Assembly (NCBI GenBank): GCA_017303735.1
Contig: JAFLCF010000063.1
Coordinates: 1-21,220 of the forward strand
DNA: 21,220 nt
Source of the DNA: Anaerolineae bacterium
GTDB taxonomy: Bacteria; Chloroflexota; Anaerolineae; Anaerolineales; Villigracilaceae
Direction of reading: 5' to 3'
Both the position numbers and the translations under genes were made by a program. Positions 1-7,809 of the stretch are shown here, piece after piece. The notes beneath the pieces are model-generated. The model was not told the DNA's origin, made no database searches, and saw only the letters and a list, made by a program, of their open reading frames with translations. Every line of letters starts with the position of its first letter. The first letter of the stretch is position 1.

Positions 1-157
1 ATACGGCAAAGGCACCATCCAAAATATTTTGAGGTGCAATGGCATGCGTTACATCGACAAGTTGAACCGCCGGAGAAATGCCAAGAATGACACCCTTCAT
101 AACGGAGACAAACTCATTCTTGCTGCCAAAATCAGTTGTAATTGTAATGATAGACAT
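1..157 (-). CDS. SAM hydrolase / SAM hydroxide adenosyltransferase-like protein (DUF62), 5' part only
   Basis: The first 52 codons are in the window; the rest runs off the left edge. The N-terminus reads MSIITITTDFG, followed by NEFVSVMKGVILGISP and DVTHAIAPQNIL, which matches the start of the DUF62 family (TDFG...D.YV..MKGVI..I.P...DitH.i.p). Characterised members hydrolyse S-adenosylmethionine to adenosine and methionine, and the fluorinase/chlorinase enzymes are relatives. Asp9 of the TDFG motif corresponds to the conserved SAM-ribose-binding aspartate. The ATG at 157-155 overlaps the thrC stop by one base (TAATG), and GGAGGAG lies just upstream at 162-168, so translation is probably coupled to thrC. 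Family assignment rests on the N-terminus only. Confidence 0.75.
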   Translation of the reverse strand, partial: MSIITITTDFGSKNEFVSVMKGVILGISPAVQLVDVTHAIAPQNILDGAFAV

Positions 158-1194
158 TAGACTCCTCCAATCACATTCATCAAAGCATTATAACTTGCCG
201 GAATAACCTGCGGAGATTTAAACGACTCGGTAATGATGGAGGGGTCTTTCATCCCATGCCCTGTGCAAACCACTACGACTCTCTTGCCTTTCGCTTCAAA
301 CGCGCCGACAGCTGATTCTGCAAACAAACCCGCTATCCCCGCCGCTGAAGCCGGTTCCACCCAAACCCCCTCCGAGGCGAGGATGCGTTGCGCATCCAGA
401 ATTTGAGCGTCTGACACAGCAATGATCTTTCCATTCGATTCGTGTGCCGCTTCAAGGGCTTGTTCGCCACGCGCTGGTTTGCCTATACGAATAGCGGTGG
501 CAATTGTCTCCGGTTTTTCTACGGGGTGACCCAACACAAGCGGGGCTGCCCCTTCCGCTTGAACGCCGAGCACTTGTGGAAGTCCTTTGCCGTATTGTTT
601 GAAGCCTGCCCAATAGGAAGTGATATTGCCCGCATTCCCCACCGGCAGACACAACCAATCCGGTGCGGAATCCAGCTCGTCACAAATTTCAAACGAAGCT
701 GTCTTTTGACCTTCGATGCGATACGGGTTGATCGAATTCACCAACGCGATCGGCGTCTTTTGAGTGATCTCCACCACGAGAGTCAGGGCATCGTCAAAGG
801 AGCCTTGAATTTGGATGACTTCCGCGCCGTAGGCAATCGCTCCGGCTAATTTGCCAACTGCCACCTTGCCTTCAGGGATCAATACAATGGAACGCAACCC
901 AGCACGGGCGGCGTATGCGGCAGCGGAGGCAGCAGTGTTGCCCGTCGAAGCACAGATGACGGTCTTTGCACCACGTCCGACGGCTTCACTGATGGCGGCG
1001 GTCATGCCACGGTCTTTGAACGAACCGGTAGGGTTCAGTCCTTCGAATTTGACGAACAACTCACAGCCAAGTTCCTGCCCCAAACGCGGCATGGGAATCA
1101 ACGGGGTGTTGCCTTCATTGAGAGAAATGATCTGGGTATGTGCGGGTAAATCAAGATGCGGTCTATAACGGTGGATCAAGCCCTGGTAAGTCAT
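157..1194 (-). CDS. thrC: Threonine synthase
   Basis: PLP enzyme converting O-phosphohomoserine to threonine, the last step of threonine synthesis, in the cytoplasm. The 345-residue length suits the compact bacterial class. The N-terminal substrate loop (SLNEGNTPL, about residues 24-32) is followed by the PLP-lysine motif NPTGSFKDRGM with Lys60, then CASTGNTAASAAAYAARAG (about 81-99), which packs on the cofactor, and PVGNAGN (about 183-189) for the phosphate. The start is supported by CGGAG a few bases upstream. It is divergent from homoserine kinase, which makes its substrate, and overlaps the downstream SAM-hydrolase-like gene by one base. The full-length match leaves little doubt about function. 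Confidence 0.95.
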   Translation of the reverse strand: MTYQGLIHRYRPHLDLPAHTQIISLNEGNTPLIPMPRLGQELGCELFVKFEGLNPTGSFKDRGMTAAISEAVGRGAKTVICASTGNTAASAAAYAARAGLRSIVLIPEGKVAVGKLAGAIAYGAEVIQIQGSFDDALTLVVEITQKTPIALVNSINPYRIEGQKTASFEICDELDSAPDWLCLPVGNAGNITSYWAGFKQYGKGLPQVLGVQAEGAAPLVLGHPVEKPETIATAIRIGKPARGEQALEAAHESNGKIIAVSDAQILDAQRILASEGVWVEPASAAGIAGLFAESAVGAFEAKGKRVVVVCTGHGMKDPSIITESFKSPQVIPASYNALMNVIGGV

Positions 1195-1221
1195 ATCAGC
1201 TCCGAGTAAGTTTGTGAGGCG

Positions 1222-1229
1222 ATTATAAT
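1222..1229. promoter_or_regulatory. Self-complementary -10 element (ATTATAAT) between thrC and thrB
   Basis: The only 33 bases between the two start codons contain ATTATAAT, an exact palindrome, so TATAAT is present on both strands. On the minus strand it would start thrC mRNA near 1215. On the plus strand it overlaps the thrB ATG at 1228, and transcription would begin near 1236, next to a second in-frame ATG at 1237. No good -35 hexamer is seen on either side. Use as a shared promoter is inference. Confidence 0.4.
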
Positions 1230-2121
1230 GTCCCTTATGATAAAAATCCGAGTCCCCGCCACTTCTGCCAATCTGGGTCCCGGCTTCGACTGTCTCGGTC
1301 TGGCATTGGACCTTTGGAATGAGATCTCATTCGAAGAGGCGGGGCAGCTGAAATATCGCGCGAGTGGTGAAGGTGCAGAAAAATTAAACAAAGGCAGCAG
1401 AAACCTACTCACCAAATCGTACTCGCGGTTATTCGAAGTATGCGGACGAAAGATGAACGGCGTTCACATTGCTGCGCGGAATGATATTCCCATGAGCAGC
1501 GGGTTGGGCTCAAGCGCGGCGGCTATCGTGGCGGGGATCTTTGGCGCGAATGAAATGCTCGGCAAGCCAATGGATATGAACGACCTGCTAAAGCTTGCCA
1601 CAGAAGCAGAAGGGCACCCCGATAATGTTGCCCCTGCCCTGCTTGGCGGGCTGGTTGTTTCAGTGATGAAGCAAGATGAAGTGATCACCCGACGATATGA
1701 AATTTCTGCATTGACAGCTGTGGTTGTAAAGCCCGATGTAGAGTGGCTGACAAAAACCGCACGGGCTGTTCTTCCAAAATCTGTTTCGCGGGCAGATGCA
1801 GTGCATAACATTGGACGGGCGGCTTTGGTGGTGGATGCACTCCGTACGGGTGATTTGGATCTACTGCAACATGTGATGGAAGATCGTATCCATCAACCGT
1901 ACCGTTTGCGTCATATTTCTGGCGGCATGGCAGCCTATAAATGTGCAAAAAAATATGGGGCAGCTGCGTTATCGGGAGCGGGACCGTCCATTATTGTTTT
2001 TACTCAACCCAGTCAGGCGCACCATGCAATGGAAGATATCCAATCCGTTTTTGGAGAACGCGGCATAAAGACAAAGGGAATTATCACCTGCCCCAATAAC
2101 AAGGGGGCTCATCGGATATAA
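1228..2121 (+). CDS. thrB: Homoserine kinase
   Basis: GHMP-family kinase that phosphorylates homoserine with ATP to O-phosphohomoserine, the substrate of ThrC next door. The N-terminal strand and loop VPATSANLGPGFDCLGLAL (about residues 9-27) is typical, and the nucleotide-binding GHMP motif PMSSGLGSSAAA lies at about 88-99. A third conserved segment, ALSGAGPSIIVF, is near residues 250-262. Length of 297 is normal. GTGAGG at 1214-1219 supports ATG 1228, but a second ATG at 1237 would give the more usual family start (MIKIRVPATSAN) and coincides with a possible leaderless start. The gene ends at a strong bidirectional terminator shared with terC. Confidence 0.95.
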   Translation: MSLMIKIRVPATSANLGPGFDCLGLALDLWNEISFEEAGQLKYRASGEGAEKLNKGSRNLLTKSYSRLFEVCGRKMNGVHIAARNDIPMSSGLGSSAAAIVAGIFGANEMLGKPMDMNDLLKLATEAEGHPDNVAPALLGGLVVSVMKQDEVITRRYEISALTAVVVKPDVEWLTKTARAVLPKSVSRADAVHNIGRAALVVDALRTGDLDLLQHVMEDRIHQPYRLRHISGGMAAYKCAKKYGAAALSGAGPSIIVFTQPSQAHHAMEDIQSVFGERGIKTKGIITCPNNKGAHRI

Positions 2122-2150
2122 AAAGCGGACTTTTGCAAGTCCGCTTTTTA
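2121..2150. terminator. Bidirectional intrinsic terminator between thrB and terC
   Basis: AAAAGCGGACTT (2121-2132) pairs perfectly with AAGTCCGCTTTT (2137-2148) around a TTGC loop. It is flanked by A on the left and T on the right, so it can end both the plus-strand thrB and the minus-strand terC messages. It starts at the last base of the thrB stop codon. Confidence 0.9.
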
Positions 2151-2151
2151 T

Positions 2152-2997
2152 TTATTTCTTTTTGGTTTTTGGTTTTGCTTTCTTCGCAGGCGCTGTCTTG
2201 ACCGGCGCAGGCACAGCTTGTTGAGTCGCAGCCTGATCATCAGCAGCATATGCAGTATGCAATGCCACGGGTTCTGATTTACCGCGAACACGCAGGTTGA
2301 TCATTTCAACCATCACCGAAAAGCCCATGGCAAAGTAAATATATCCCTTCGGAATGTGCTGGTGAAGCCCTTCCACGACAAGAGTAAAACCAATCAACAA
2401 CAAGAAGCTTAGCGCAAGGATCTTAACTGTAGGATGATCTTCTACAAATTCGCCAATGGGTCCGGCGGTGAAGACCATGACAGTAGCAGAAACGAGAACA
2501 GCAATGATCATGATCTCAATATGATCTACCATGCCCACGGCTGTGATCACGGAATCAAGCGAGAAGACGATATCCAAAAGCATGATCTGAACAATAACAC
2601 TCGCAAAAGTAGAAGCCACTTTGGCAGAAGATTGCCCAGTATGACCTTCCAATTTCTCATGGATCTCATACGTGCTCTTGCCCAATAAGAAGAGACCACC
2701 TGCAAGCAGGATCAAATCTCGACCAGAGATGCCGAGTGTCTCGCCACCAAACCAGGGGAGGTAGAAGAACGGCTCTTCCAGGCTGATGATCCATGAAAGG
2801 GAAAGTAACAACAAAATGCGGGTGATAACAGCCAGTGCAATGCCGGTTGTGCGGGCACGCTGCTGATCTTGCTTGGGGAGTTTCCCGGCAAGAATCGAGA
2901 TAAAAATAACATTGTCGACGCCCAACACCAGCTCAAGTACGACCAGGGTAAGGAATGCGATCAATGTTTCGGGTGTAAATATCCAACTAAAGTCCAC
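2152..2997 (-). CDS. TerC family integral membrane protein
   Basis: Polytopic membrane protein of the TerC/Alx group, linked in other bacteria to manganese export and metal supply to secreted enzymes. It starts MDFSWIFTPETLIAFLTL, the classic family N-terminus. The two conserved acidic membrane motifs are present: LGVDNVIF (Asp28) and LDIVFSLDSV (Asp142, Asp148), with seven or so hydrophobic segments. The start chosen is GTG at 2997, because AGGAGA lies 7-8 bases upstream (3005-3010); an ATG 28 codons earlier adds a charged, non-family extension. The C-terminus ends in a Lys/Ala/Pro-rich tail (about residues 262-281). The transported substrate in this organism cannot be read from the sequence. 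Confidence 0.88.
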   Translation of the reverse strand: MDFSWIFTPETLIAFLTLVVLELVLGVDNVIFISILAGKLPKQDQQRARTTGIALAVITRILLLLSLSWIISLEEPFFYLPWFGGETLGISGRDLILLAGGLFLLGKSTYEIHEKLEGHTGQSSAKVASTFASVIVQIMLLDIVFSLDSVITAVGMVDHIEIMIIAVLVSATVMVFTAGPIGEFVEDHPTVKILALSFLLLIGFTLVVEGLHQHIPKGYIYFAMGFSVMVEMINLRVRGKSEPVALHTAYAADDQAATQQAVPAPVKTAPAKKAKPKTKKK

Positions 2998-3103
2998 GAT
3001 TGGTTCTCCTGATGAATGATGCCGAATTTTACTTACATTTCGATTTTTTGGGTACTCAAAAATATACGGTGCTTCACCCATCTGGTTGCAGGAGTGATGA
3101 AGG

Positions 3104-3880
3104 TTATTGAATCGATTTATTGCGTTCCGAGTCTAAGACTGCTCTTTCAGGTTGGTCGGGGTCGAAACGGACATAAACTGTCTTCCCAACTGAATACTTC
3201 TCAAGTGCAACATCGCCAATTAACACATCGCCTTCTGCCCGAAAAACAGCCCCATCTCTTGGCATAACATCAAAATACAGGTGCATGGCGCGTCCCTTTT
3301 TCAGGGGATATGGCAGATTCAAATCATCCACTCCAGTAATGATTGCTTCTGCCTGTTTGCCATTAATTTTGAGGGCTTCATTTCCTTCGGTCAATTTGTT
3401 GAATTTGGCACGCCGCTCATTCAACTCTTGCTCAGAGGTGATCTGTTCGTGTTCTTGATCGTCATGCTCAAAGATCATCTGGCTGGGGTCATTGGGATCG
3501 TAGGTTACCCATATCTTTTTTCCTGCCTCTCCCACTAATTGACCCATAACCGCTGTATACCCTCTACGCTCTGTCCAATGCTGGAAAGATTGTTTAAAAG
3601 GAGCCCGCCCATCAGGCAAGACATCCACTTCATAATCGATCCTTCTCTCTTTTCTGCCAAACACACTGCGTTCCATGGTGCTTCGAGCAGAAAGGACAAT
3701 AGCAGGCGCCGTGATGCCACGCTGCCGGAGTGCTTCTTTCTCAGCAGAGCGCTTTTCCATTCGCTTATTGTCCATGTTCCCTGAAATGAGCCAGCCAATA
3801 AAGGAAATTAATGGGATACCAACAAAACACGCGCCTCCCAAAAGAATAGAAAACCAATTCGCATTTGATATAAAATCCAT
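3104..3880 (-). CDS. Membrane-anchored protein with two DUF3592-like repeats
   Basis: 258 residues of unknown function. One hydrophobic segment at about residues 9-33 anchors the protein, followed by a charged linker (about 35-53). Two similar beta-rich units follow. Unit 1 (about 56-137) contains PAIVLSA, IDYEVDVLPDG and WVTYDPNDPSQMIF; unit 2 (about 172-253) contains EAIITGV, LYFDVMPRDG and YVRFDPDQPERAVL. The pattern of a valine-rich strand, a V.P.DG turn and a final V.(Y/F)DP.(D/N)P resembles DUF3592. GGGAG just upstream supports the ATG. It is transcribed toward terC but separated from it by 106 bases with no clear promoter, so a shared message is possible. Confidence 0.65.
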   Translation of the reverse strand: MDFISNANWFSILLGGACFVGIPLISFIGWLISGNMDNKRMEKRSAEKEALRQRGITAPAIVLSARSTMERSVFGRKERRIDYEVDVLPDGRAPFKQSFQHWTERRGYTAVMGQLVGEAGKKIWVTYDPNDPSQMIFEHDDQEHEQITSEQELNERRAKFNKLTEGNEALKINGKQAEAIITGVDDLNLPYPLKKGRAMHLYFDVMPRDGAVFRAEGDVLIGDVALEKYSVGKTVYVRFDPDQPERAVLDSERNKSIQ

Positions 3881-3910
3881 GGGTGCTCCCGTCTCTCTTA
3901 TTAAAGCAAA

Positions 3911-3940
3911 TGGGTCCAGTTAAATAATTAACTGGACCCA
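3911..3940 (-). terminator. Perfect 13-bp hairpin after the SCP2 gene
   Basis: TGGGTCCAGTTAA (3911-3923) and its exact complement (3928-3940) surround an ATAA loop, 20 bases past the SCP2 stop on the minus strand. The T-run that follows is short and broken, so it could also be a transcript-stabilising or attenuating hairpin ahead of the DUF3592-like gene. Confidence 0.65.
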
Positions 3941-3960
3941 TTGTACATCGAAATTTGAAG

Positions 3961-4287
3961 TTACTTGATCTTGAACATCTGGGTCAACTTCATCGCCAGG
4001 TTCAAGTCACCTGCCAGTTTGAGCTTGCCTTGCATGAAGGCTTGCATCCCGTCAATTTCGCCAGTGAAGATTTTGACGTAATCAGCAGAGTCAGCGGTGA
4101 GGGTCATCTTCGGAGAAGCATGTTCGCCCTTGGCGACTTCGCATTTCCCGTCTTTGATGGTGGCGTACCATTCACCCGGTTCTTCGCCTGTGAACTTGAA
4201 TTGGATGGTGGCATCCAGCCCTGCGGCTTTTTCGGGAATGAACGCGCCAGGCATTTTGGACATGAGGGTTTCGATTGTGAGAGCCAT
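3961..4287 (-). CDS. SCP2 sterol-binding-domain protein
   Basis: A 108-residue single-domain protein of the SCP2 fold, a soluble lipid carrier with a hydrophobic tunnel that binds acyl-CoAs, fatty acids or sterols. Typical features are the beta segment ATIQFKFTGEEPGEWYATIKDG (first 20 residues of it near 26-45), the central PKMTLTADSADYVKIFTGEIDGMQAFMQGK (motif DY.K...G......A...GK, about 59-88) and the closing helix LAMKLTQMFK. Start supported by AAGGAG at 4298-4303. Placed downstream of the fatty-acid degradation genes on the same strand, it may shuttle acyl-CoA, but an AT-rich glycosyltransferase and two hairpins lie between, so co-transcription is doubtful. Confidence 0.85.
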   Translation of the reverse strand: MALTIETLMSKMPGAFIPEKAAGLDATIQFKFTGEEPGEWYATIKDGKCEVAKGEHASPKMTLTADSADYVKIFTGEIDGMQAFMQGKLKLAGDLNLAMKLTQMFKIK

Positions 4288-4329
4288 TGTGTATTTCTCC
4301 TTAGTATATGAAAAATTGTTCTATGTATT

Positions 4330-4353
4330 TATCAGTTAGAAACCGAACTGATA
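4330..4353. promoter_or_regulatory. Inverted repeat upstream of the SCP2 gene
   Basis: TATCAGTT (4330-4337) and AACTGATA (4346-4353) form a perfect 8-bp inverted repeat with an 8-base centre, 43 bases upstream of the SCP2 start. It could be an operator or a weak hairpin ending the glycosyltransferase message. Nothing else is seen in this 114-base gap except the direct repeat GTTAATA on the minus strand. Confidence 0.3.
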
Positions 4354-4401
4354 TTAACTATTAACTTTGCTCTTCAAACAAAGTAGACGCAATTTAAATG
4401 G

Positions 4402-5964
4402 TCATGGATTTAGATCATATAAATAAACCACGGCATTCGTGGCTGAAAAATGATCCAATTGAATTCCATATTGATCAAGAATATTGACATGAGCCTGCAC
4501 TCTGTCTTCTCTCGTATTCCCCTCGCAGTCACAGCTTACCACATGTGAAAAGACAAACCAAACTCTTTCATCACCCTTAAAATCTTCCACATCTACTATA
4601 AAACGTTTTACATTCCAAGATTTCATGGCGACAAAAGTATCAGCCGTGTCGAGTCCATATGAAGTTTCATAATACAGAAACGGCGTAACACTTCCATTAT
4701 GTACATAAACAATATCACCTTCTTGAAGATGGTCACGGACATATCCCAAGACCGGTTTTATATCTTCTCCCATTTGAGGTTTCCAAAAATTAGCATTGGC
4801 ATATTGAATAGGTGACCATAGAAAAATGAGAACTATCGTTCCATAGGCAATCCATGCTGCCACTCGATTGTATTTCGAAAGAATAGCATAAAGACGCCAA
4901 AGTCCCTCACCCATTAATAAGAACAACGACGGGAGCCAAAAATATAAAAATCGATCACTCATTGGATATCGATTTAACCCTGATGCAATAAAAGCAACCA
5001 AAAAAGGAGCTATGAAAATCACAGCCATTTTGTAATTTCTAAAGAACAAAGACTGCATCCCTACAAACGCCAACAAAAGCGCGCCAAATACAAGATATTT
5101 TTCAGAAAATCCAGGAAAAATATCTCGCAAGAAAGACGGACTGATATGAGGCAACAAAACAACAAAAACATTTTTGTACCAATCCAGATGTTCCCATGGC
5201 GGGAAGGGAGCATAACTATTTCCCCAATAATCCTGCAAGTTTTGATTTCCTATTAAATATCTTAAAGAAATAAGATAGGTACCCAAAAACACAGCTATCC
5301 AGAAGACACCAATACCGATCAACCAACGAAACCGAGCATAGTCTTTTTGCAAATATTTATCTATGAAAAGCAACAAACCAATTACCAATAATGTAAATGC
5401 AGACGGATGTGACAATAATATGGAAATAGCCCCCAAAAGTCCCAAAACTAAAAACGTTTGCGTATTTTCGCCCTCCTTGAGACATAAAAGTGCCAAGTAA
5501 ACAAGGAGCAATGAAACCATAACGTCAGTTGAGTATTGTTTTAGTTCAGAAGAATAATAGATCATTGGGACCGAGATCGCAAAAAGAAAAACAGCAAAGA
5601 CGGCAAAATCCCCAAAATAATCCTTCGCAACCCGGAATATCAGATATAAAGCCAAAATACCTGATATCAAAGGAAAAAGCCTAAGAATATATTCACTATT
5701 CCCAAAAATCAATACAAGAAGTTCTTGAATGAAAAGAAACCCTACAGGTGCCCCCTGATCATAGTCTAAAGGAAGGGTCAATGAACCAAAAGATCGTTCA
5801 ATGATATTGAGGGCTAGGCTGGCTTCATCCACCCATAAAGAGCGATTTGTAAGGTATTGCCGCAAACGCAGAATGACGCCTAAAAAAAAGACACCCCACC
5901 AAACAATATTAATTAATTGTTGTTTCTTAAGTTGTGTAAAAGTGGTTTCTATTTTTATATTCAT
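4402..5964 (-). CDS. GT39-like polytopic glycosyltransferase
   Basis: Integral membrane protein of about 520 residues with roughly ten or more hydrophobic segments. The first membrane segment (about residues 18-34) is followed by RSLWVDEASLALNI, the conserved external loop with the acidic pair Asp46-Glu47 that marks GT-C enzymes of the PMT/ArnT type using polyprenyl-phosphate sugars. A soluble C-terminal domain of about 120 residues follows YPMSDRFLYFWLPSLFLLM and the last membrane segments. Substrate unknown. Start uncertain: ATG 5991 lies six bases from a hairpin foot and lacks a ribosome site; ATG 5964 (MNIKIETTF) gives a normal short cytoplasmic lead but also has no clear site. The gene is visibly AT-richer than its neighbours (24 of 60 G/C at 5041-5100 against 35 of 60 at 6241-6300), hinting at separate origin. 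Confidence 0.75.
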   Translation of the reverse strand: MNIKIETTFTQLKKQQLINIVWWGVFFLGVILRLRQYLTNRSLWVDEASLALNIIERSFGSLTLPLDYDQGAPVGFLFIQELLVLIFGNSEYILRLFPLISGILALYLIFRVAKDYFGDFAVFAVFLFAISVPMIYYSSELKQYSTDVMVSLLLVYLALLCLKEGENTQTFLVLGLLGAISILLSHPSAFTLLVIGLLLFIDKYLQKDYARFRWLIGIGVFWIAVFLGTYLISLRYLIGNQNLQDYWGNSYAPFPPWEHLDWYKNVFVVLLPHISPSFLRDIFPGFSEKYLVFGALLLAFVGMQSLFFRNYKMAVIFIAPFLVAFIASGLNRYPMSDRFLYFWLPSLFLLMGEGLWRLYAILSKYNRVAAWIAYGTIVLIFLWSPIQYANANFWKPQMGEDIKPVLGYVRDHLQEGDIVYVHNGSVTPFLYYETSYGLDTADTFVAMKSWNVKRFIVDVEDFKGDERVWFVFSHVVSCDCEGNTREDRVQAHVNILDQYGIQLDHFSATNAVVYLYDLNP

Positions 5965-5996
5965 TTCACGATCAGGATACCACAAAGGCATAAGTA

Positions 5997-6039
5997 TGGG
6001 ACGTCAAAACTAGAAAGACAAATCTTTTTTGACGTCCCA
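5997..6039 (-). terminator. Hairpin after fadA
   Basis: TGGGACGTCAAAA (5997-6009) and TTTTGACGTCCCA (6027-6039) are exact complements, a 13-bp stem around a 17-base loop that can itself fold (AAAGA/TCTTT). It begins 24 bases after the thiolase stop on the minus strand. No clean T-run follows, so it may end the fad message imperfectly or insulate the next gene. Confidence 0.6.
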
Positions 6040-6062
6040 ATTTTGTGTTGATGCAATAATTT

Positions 6063-7241
6063 TTATTGTAGATTTTCAAAGATCGCCGCAGCGCCCATAC
6101 CGCCGCCGATGCACATGGTAACCATACCATACTTGGACTTGCGGCGTCCCATTTCATAGAGAAGTTGGGTGGTGAGTTTGGAGCCGGTGCAGCCGAGAGG
6201 ATGTCCGAGAGCGATTGCGCCGCCGTTCACGTTGACCTTCTCCGGGTCCATTTCAAGGGTCTGCATCACAGCGAGGGATTGAGCGGCGAAGGCTTCGTTC
6301 AGCTCGAAGAGATCGATATCATTCATGGACAGTCCCGCCGTCTTCAGAACTTTGGGAATCGCGGCTACGGGACCAATGCCCATCAACTCGGGGGCGACTC
6401 CGCCCACGGCGAAGGCAACGAAGCGTGCCAAAGGTTTGAGTCCCAGTGACGCCGCTTTATCCGCAGACATGACCATGACCGCCGAAGCGCCATCCGACAT
6501 TTGAGAGGAATTTCCAGCGGTGACCATGCCGCCTTCTTTGAAAGCAGGCTTGAGTTTGGCGAGACCTTCCAAAGTCGAGTCGCCGCGTGGACCTTCATCC
6601 CGCTTGACGGTGAAATTTTTCTTGACGACTTTGCCATCCACATATTCGTTGAGTTCAACATCGAGCGCGACGAGTTCGGGGTCGAAGAGACCAGACTCAA
6701 CTGCTCGCGCCGCCTTCTGATTGCTCTTGAGTGCGAACTCATCTTGCTGCTCGCGAGTGATGCCGTATTTGAGCGAGACATTTTCAGCGGTGAGACCCAT
6801 ATTGGTGTAATAATGTGGCAACTCCATCGCGAATTGCGGATTGGGCGAGAACTTGTAACCCATCATCGGCACCATGGACATGGACTCAACGCCCGCGCCA
6901 ATGCCGATCTCAATGTCACCTGCTTTGATGGCATGAGCAATGTGCGCAATGGACTGCACGCCCGACGAGCAATAACGGTTGATGGTCTCGGCAGGGACAG
7001 TATCTGGCAGACCCGCACGGATGGAAATAGTACGCGCCACATTCATACCCTGCTCGCCTTCAGGGAAGGCACAACCAAAGACCACATCTTCAATTTGAGC
7101 AGGGTCAAGATTCGGCGTGCGGTTGAGCAGTTCTTTCAACACCGCAGCACCCATTTCATCAGGACGAACCGTTGCCATCCCTCCACGCTTGGCTTTGCCC
7201 ACGGGAGTTCGGACTGCGCTAACGATAACGGCTTCTTTCAT
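6063..7241 (-). CDS. fadA: Acetyl-CoA acyltransferase (thiolase), beta-oxidation
   Basis: Thiolytic cleavage of 3-ketoacyl-CoA with CoA, releasing acetyl-CoA; last step of each beta-oxidation round. The 392 residues are full family length. Visible catalytic residues: nucleophile Cys91 in [10 protein letters not shown], His347 in LGHPLGCTG and Cys377 in TMCIGGGMG; the NEAF motif lies near 315-318. The N-terminus ([13 protein letters not shown]) is canonical, and AAGGAG at 7248-7253 fixes the start. It follows fadN in the operon order known from Bacillus (fadN-fadA), but here a 553-bp cassette separates the two. A biosynthetic acetoacetyl-CoA thiolase cannot be told apart by motifs alone; the operon supports degradation. 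Confidence 0.93.
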   Translation of the reverse strand: MKEAVIVSAVRTPVGKAKRGGMATVRPDEMGAAVLKELLNRTPNLDPAQIEDVVFGCAFPEGEQGMNVARTISIRAGLPDTVPAETINRYCSSGVQSIAHIAHAIKAGDIEIGIGAGVESMSMVPMMGYKFSPNPQFAMELPHYYTNMGLTAENVSLKYGITREQQDEFALKSNQKAARAVESGLFDPELVALDVELNEYVDGKVVKKNFTVKRDEGPRGDSTLEGLAKLKPAFKEGGMVTAGNSSQMSDGASAVMVMSADKAASLGLKPLARFVAFAVGGVAPELMGIGPVAAIPKVLKTAGLSMNDIDLFELNEAFAAQSLAVMQTLEMDPEKVNVNGGAIALGHPLGCTGSKLTTQLLYEMGRRKSKYGMVTMCIGGGMGAAAIFENLQ

Positions 7242-7258
7242 TATGTTCTCCTTTTGTA

Positions 7259-7294
7259 CACGGATTACACTAATTTCACGGAAAAAAACGGATT
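7259..7294 (+). repeat. Left arm: four degenerate nonamers (CACGGATTA type)
   Basis: Nonamers start at 7259, 7268, 7277 and 7286: CACGGATTA, then CACTAATTT, CACGGAAAA, AAACGGATT. They lie just after the GxxExxY stop on its strand and end next to the fadA ribosome site. Confidence 0.6.
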
Positions 7295-7301
7295 TTTTTC
7301 T

Positions 7302-7739
7302 TTATTGACTTAGCCAAGATAGCGAACCTTTACGCTCGTTATCAAAAACTTTTCGCTTGAAGGTTGCAGATTTTCCAAAGTTCATCACATAGCCGACTTC
7401 AATCTTAGTAGCCTTCAAATAGTTCAGCAACTGCGCCTCATGTTCTTCAACAATCTGACTAACTGCTTTCAGTTCAAGGATAATCAACTCATTCACAACC
7501 AGGTCGGCAAACAACTCGCTTACAACTTGCCCACGAAAGTAAACACTGATAGGGAACTCGTCATCTACTTTCAATCCAATCAATTCGAGCGCGATTTTCA
7601 TAGCCTTTCGATAGGTCTTTTCGCTAAACCCAAAGCCTAACTCATTATGGACTTCATAAAAGACCTTTATGATTTTCTCACTCAACTCTGAATGCTTGCC
7701 TTGAAATGTCGGTTGTTGTCCTGAACCGAACTTATGCAT
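7302..7739 (-). CDS. GxxExxY protein (PD-(D/E)xK nuclease-like fold)
   Basis: 145 residues. The family signature is GFSEKTY (Gly37, Glu40, Tyr43). It is followed by ADLVVNELIILELKAV, whose Asp79 and Glu89-Leu-Lys91 match a PD-(D/E)xK nuclease core, then HEAQLLNYLKATKIEVGYVMNFG, the conserved closing segment. The biological role of this widespread family is not established; nuclease activity is a prediction from the fold. The chosen start is ATG 7739, because GGAG (7748-7751) lies eight bases upstream; the GTG three codons earlier overlaps that site. The gene is intact, in the same direction as the fad genes, and enclosed by inverted nonamer arrays. Confidence 0.8.
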   Translation of the reverse strand: MHKFGSGQQPTFQGKHSELSEKIIKVFYEVHNELGFGFSEKTYRKAMKIALELIGLKVDDEFPISVYFRGQVVSELFADLVVNELIILELKAVSQIVEEHEAQLLNYLKATKIEVGYVMNFGKSATFKRKVFDNERKGSLSWLSQ

Positions 7740-7773
7740 GGTTATCACTCCAAGATTTACTAATCAAAAAGAA

Positions 7774-7809
7774 AATCCGTGTTATTCCGCGTAATCCGTC
7801 AAATCCGTG
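7774..7809 (-). repeat. Right arm: four degenerate nonamers, inverted
   Basis: Read on the minus strand, the words are CACGGATTT (7809-7801), GACGGATTA (7800-7792), CGCGGAATA (7791-7783) and ACACGGATT (7782-7774). It begins ten bases after the fadN stop codon. Confidence 0.6.

Noticed and set aside
442..849. Open frame opposite thrC
   Set aside because: Antisense to a complete threonine synthase; no independent evidence.
3045..3062. TTTTTG/CAAAAA hairpin before terC
   Set aside because: Only six bp, nearly all A/T; too weak to call a terminator.
2998..3081. Longer TerC start at 3081
   Set aside because: The extra 28 residues are not family-like, and AGGAGA is placed for the GTG at 2997.
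6501..7313. 270-codon open frame on the plus strand opposite fadA
   Set aside because: It lies fully antisense to a thiolase with all catalytic residues; no ribosome site and no recognisable domain. Shadow of a GC-rich gene.
7259..7809. CRISPR-like repeats
   Set aside because: Words are 9 nt, degenerate and contiguous without spacers, and occur in inverted arms; not a CRISPR array.
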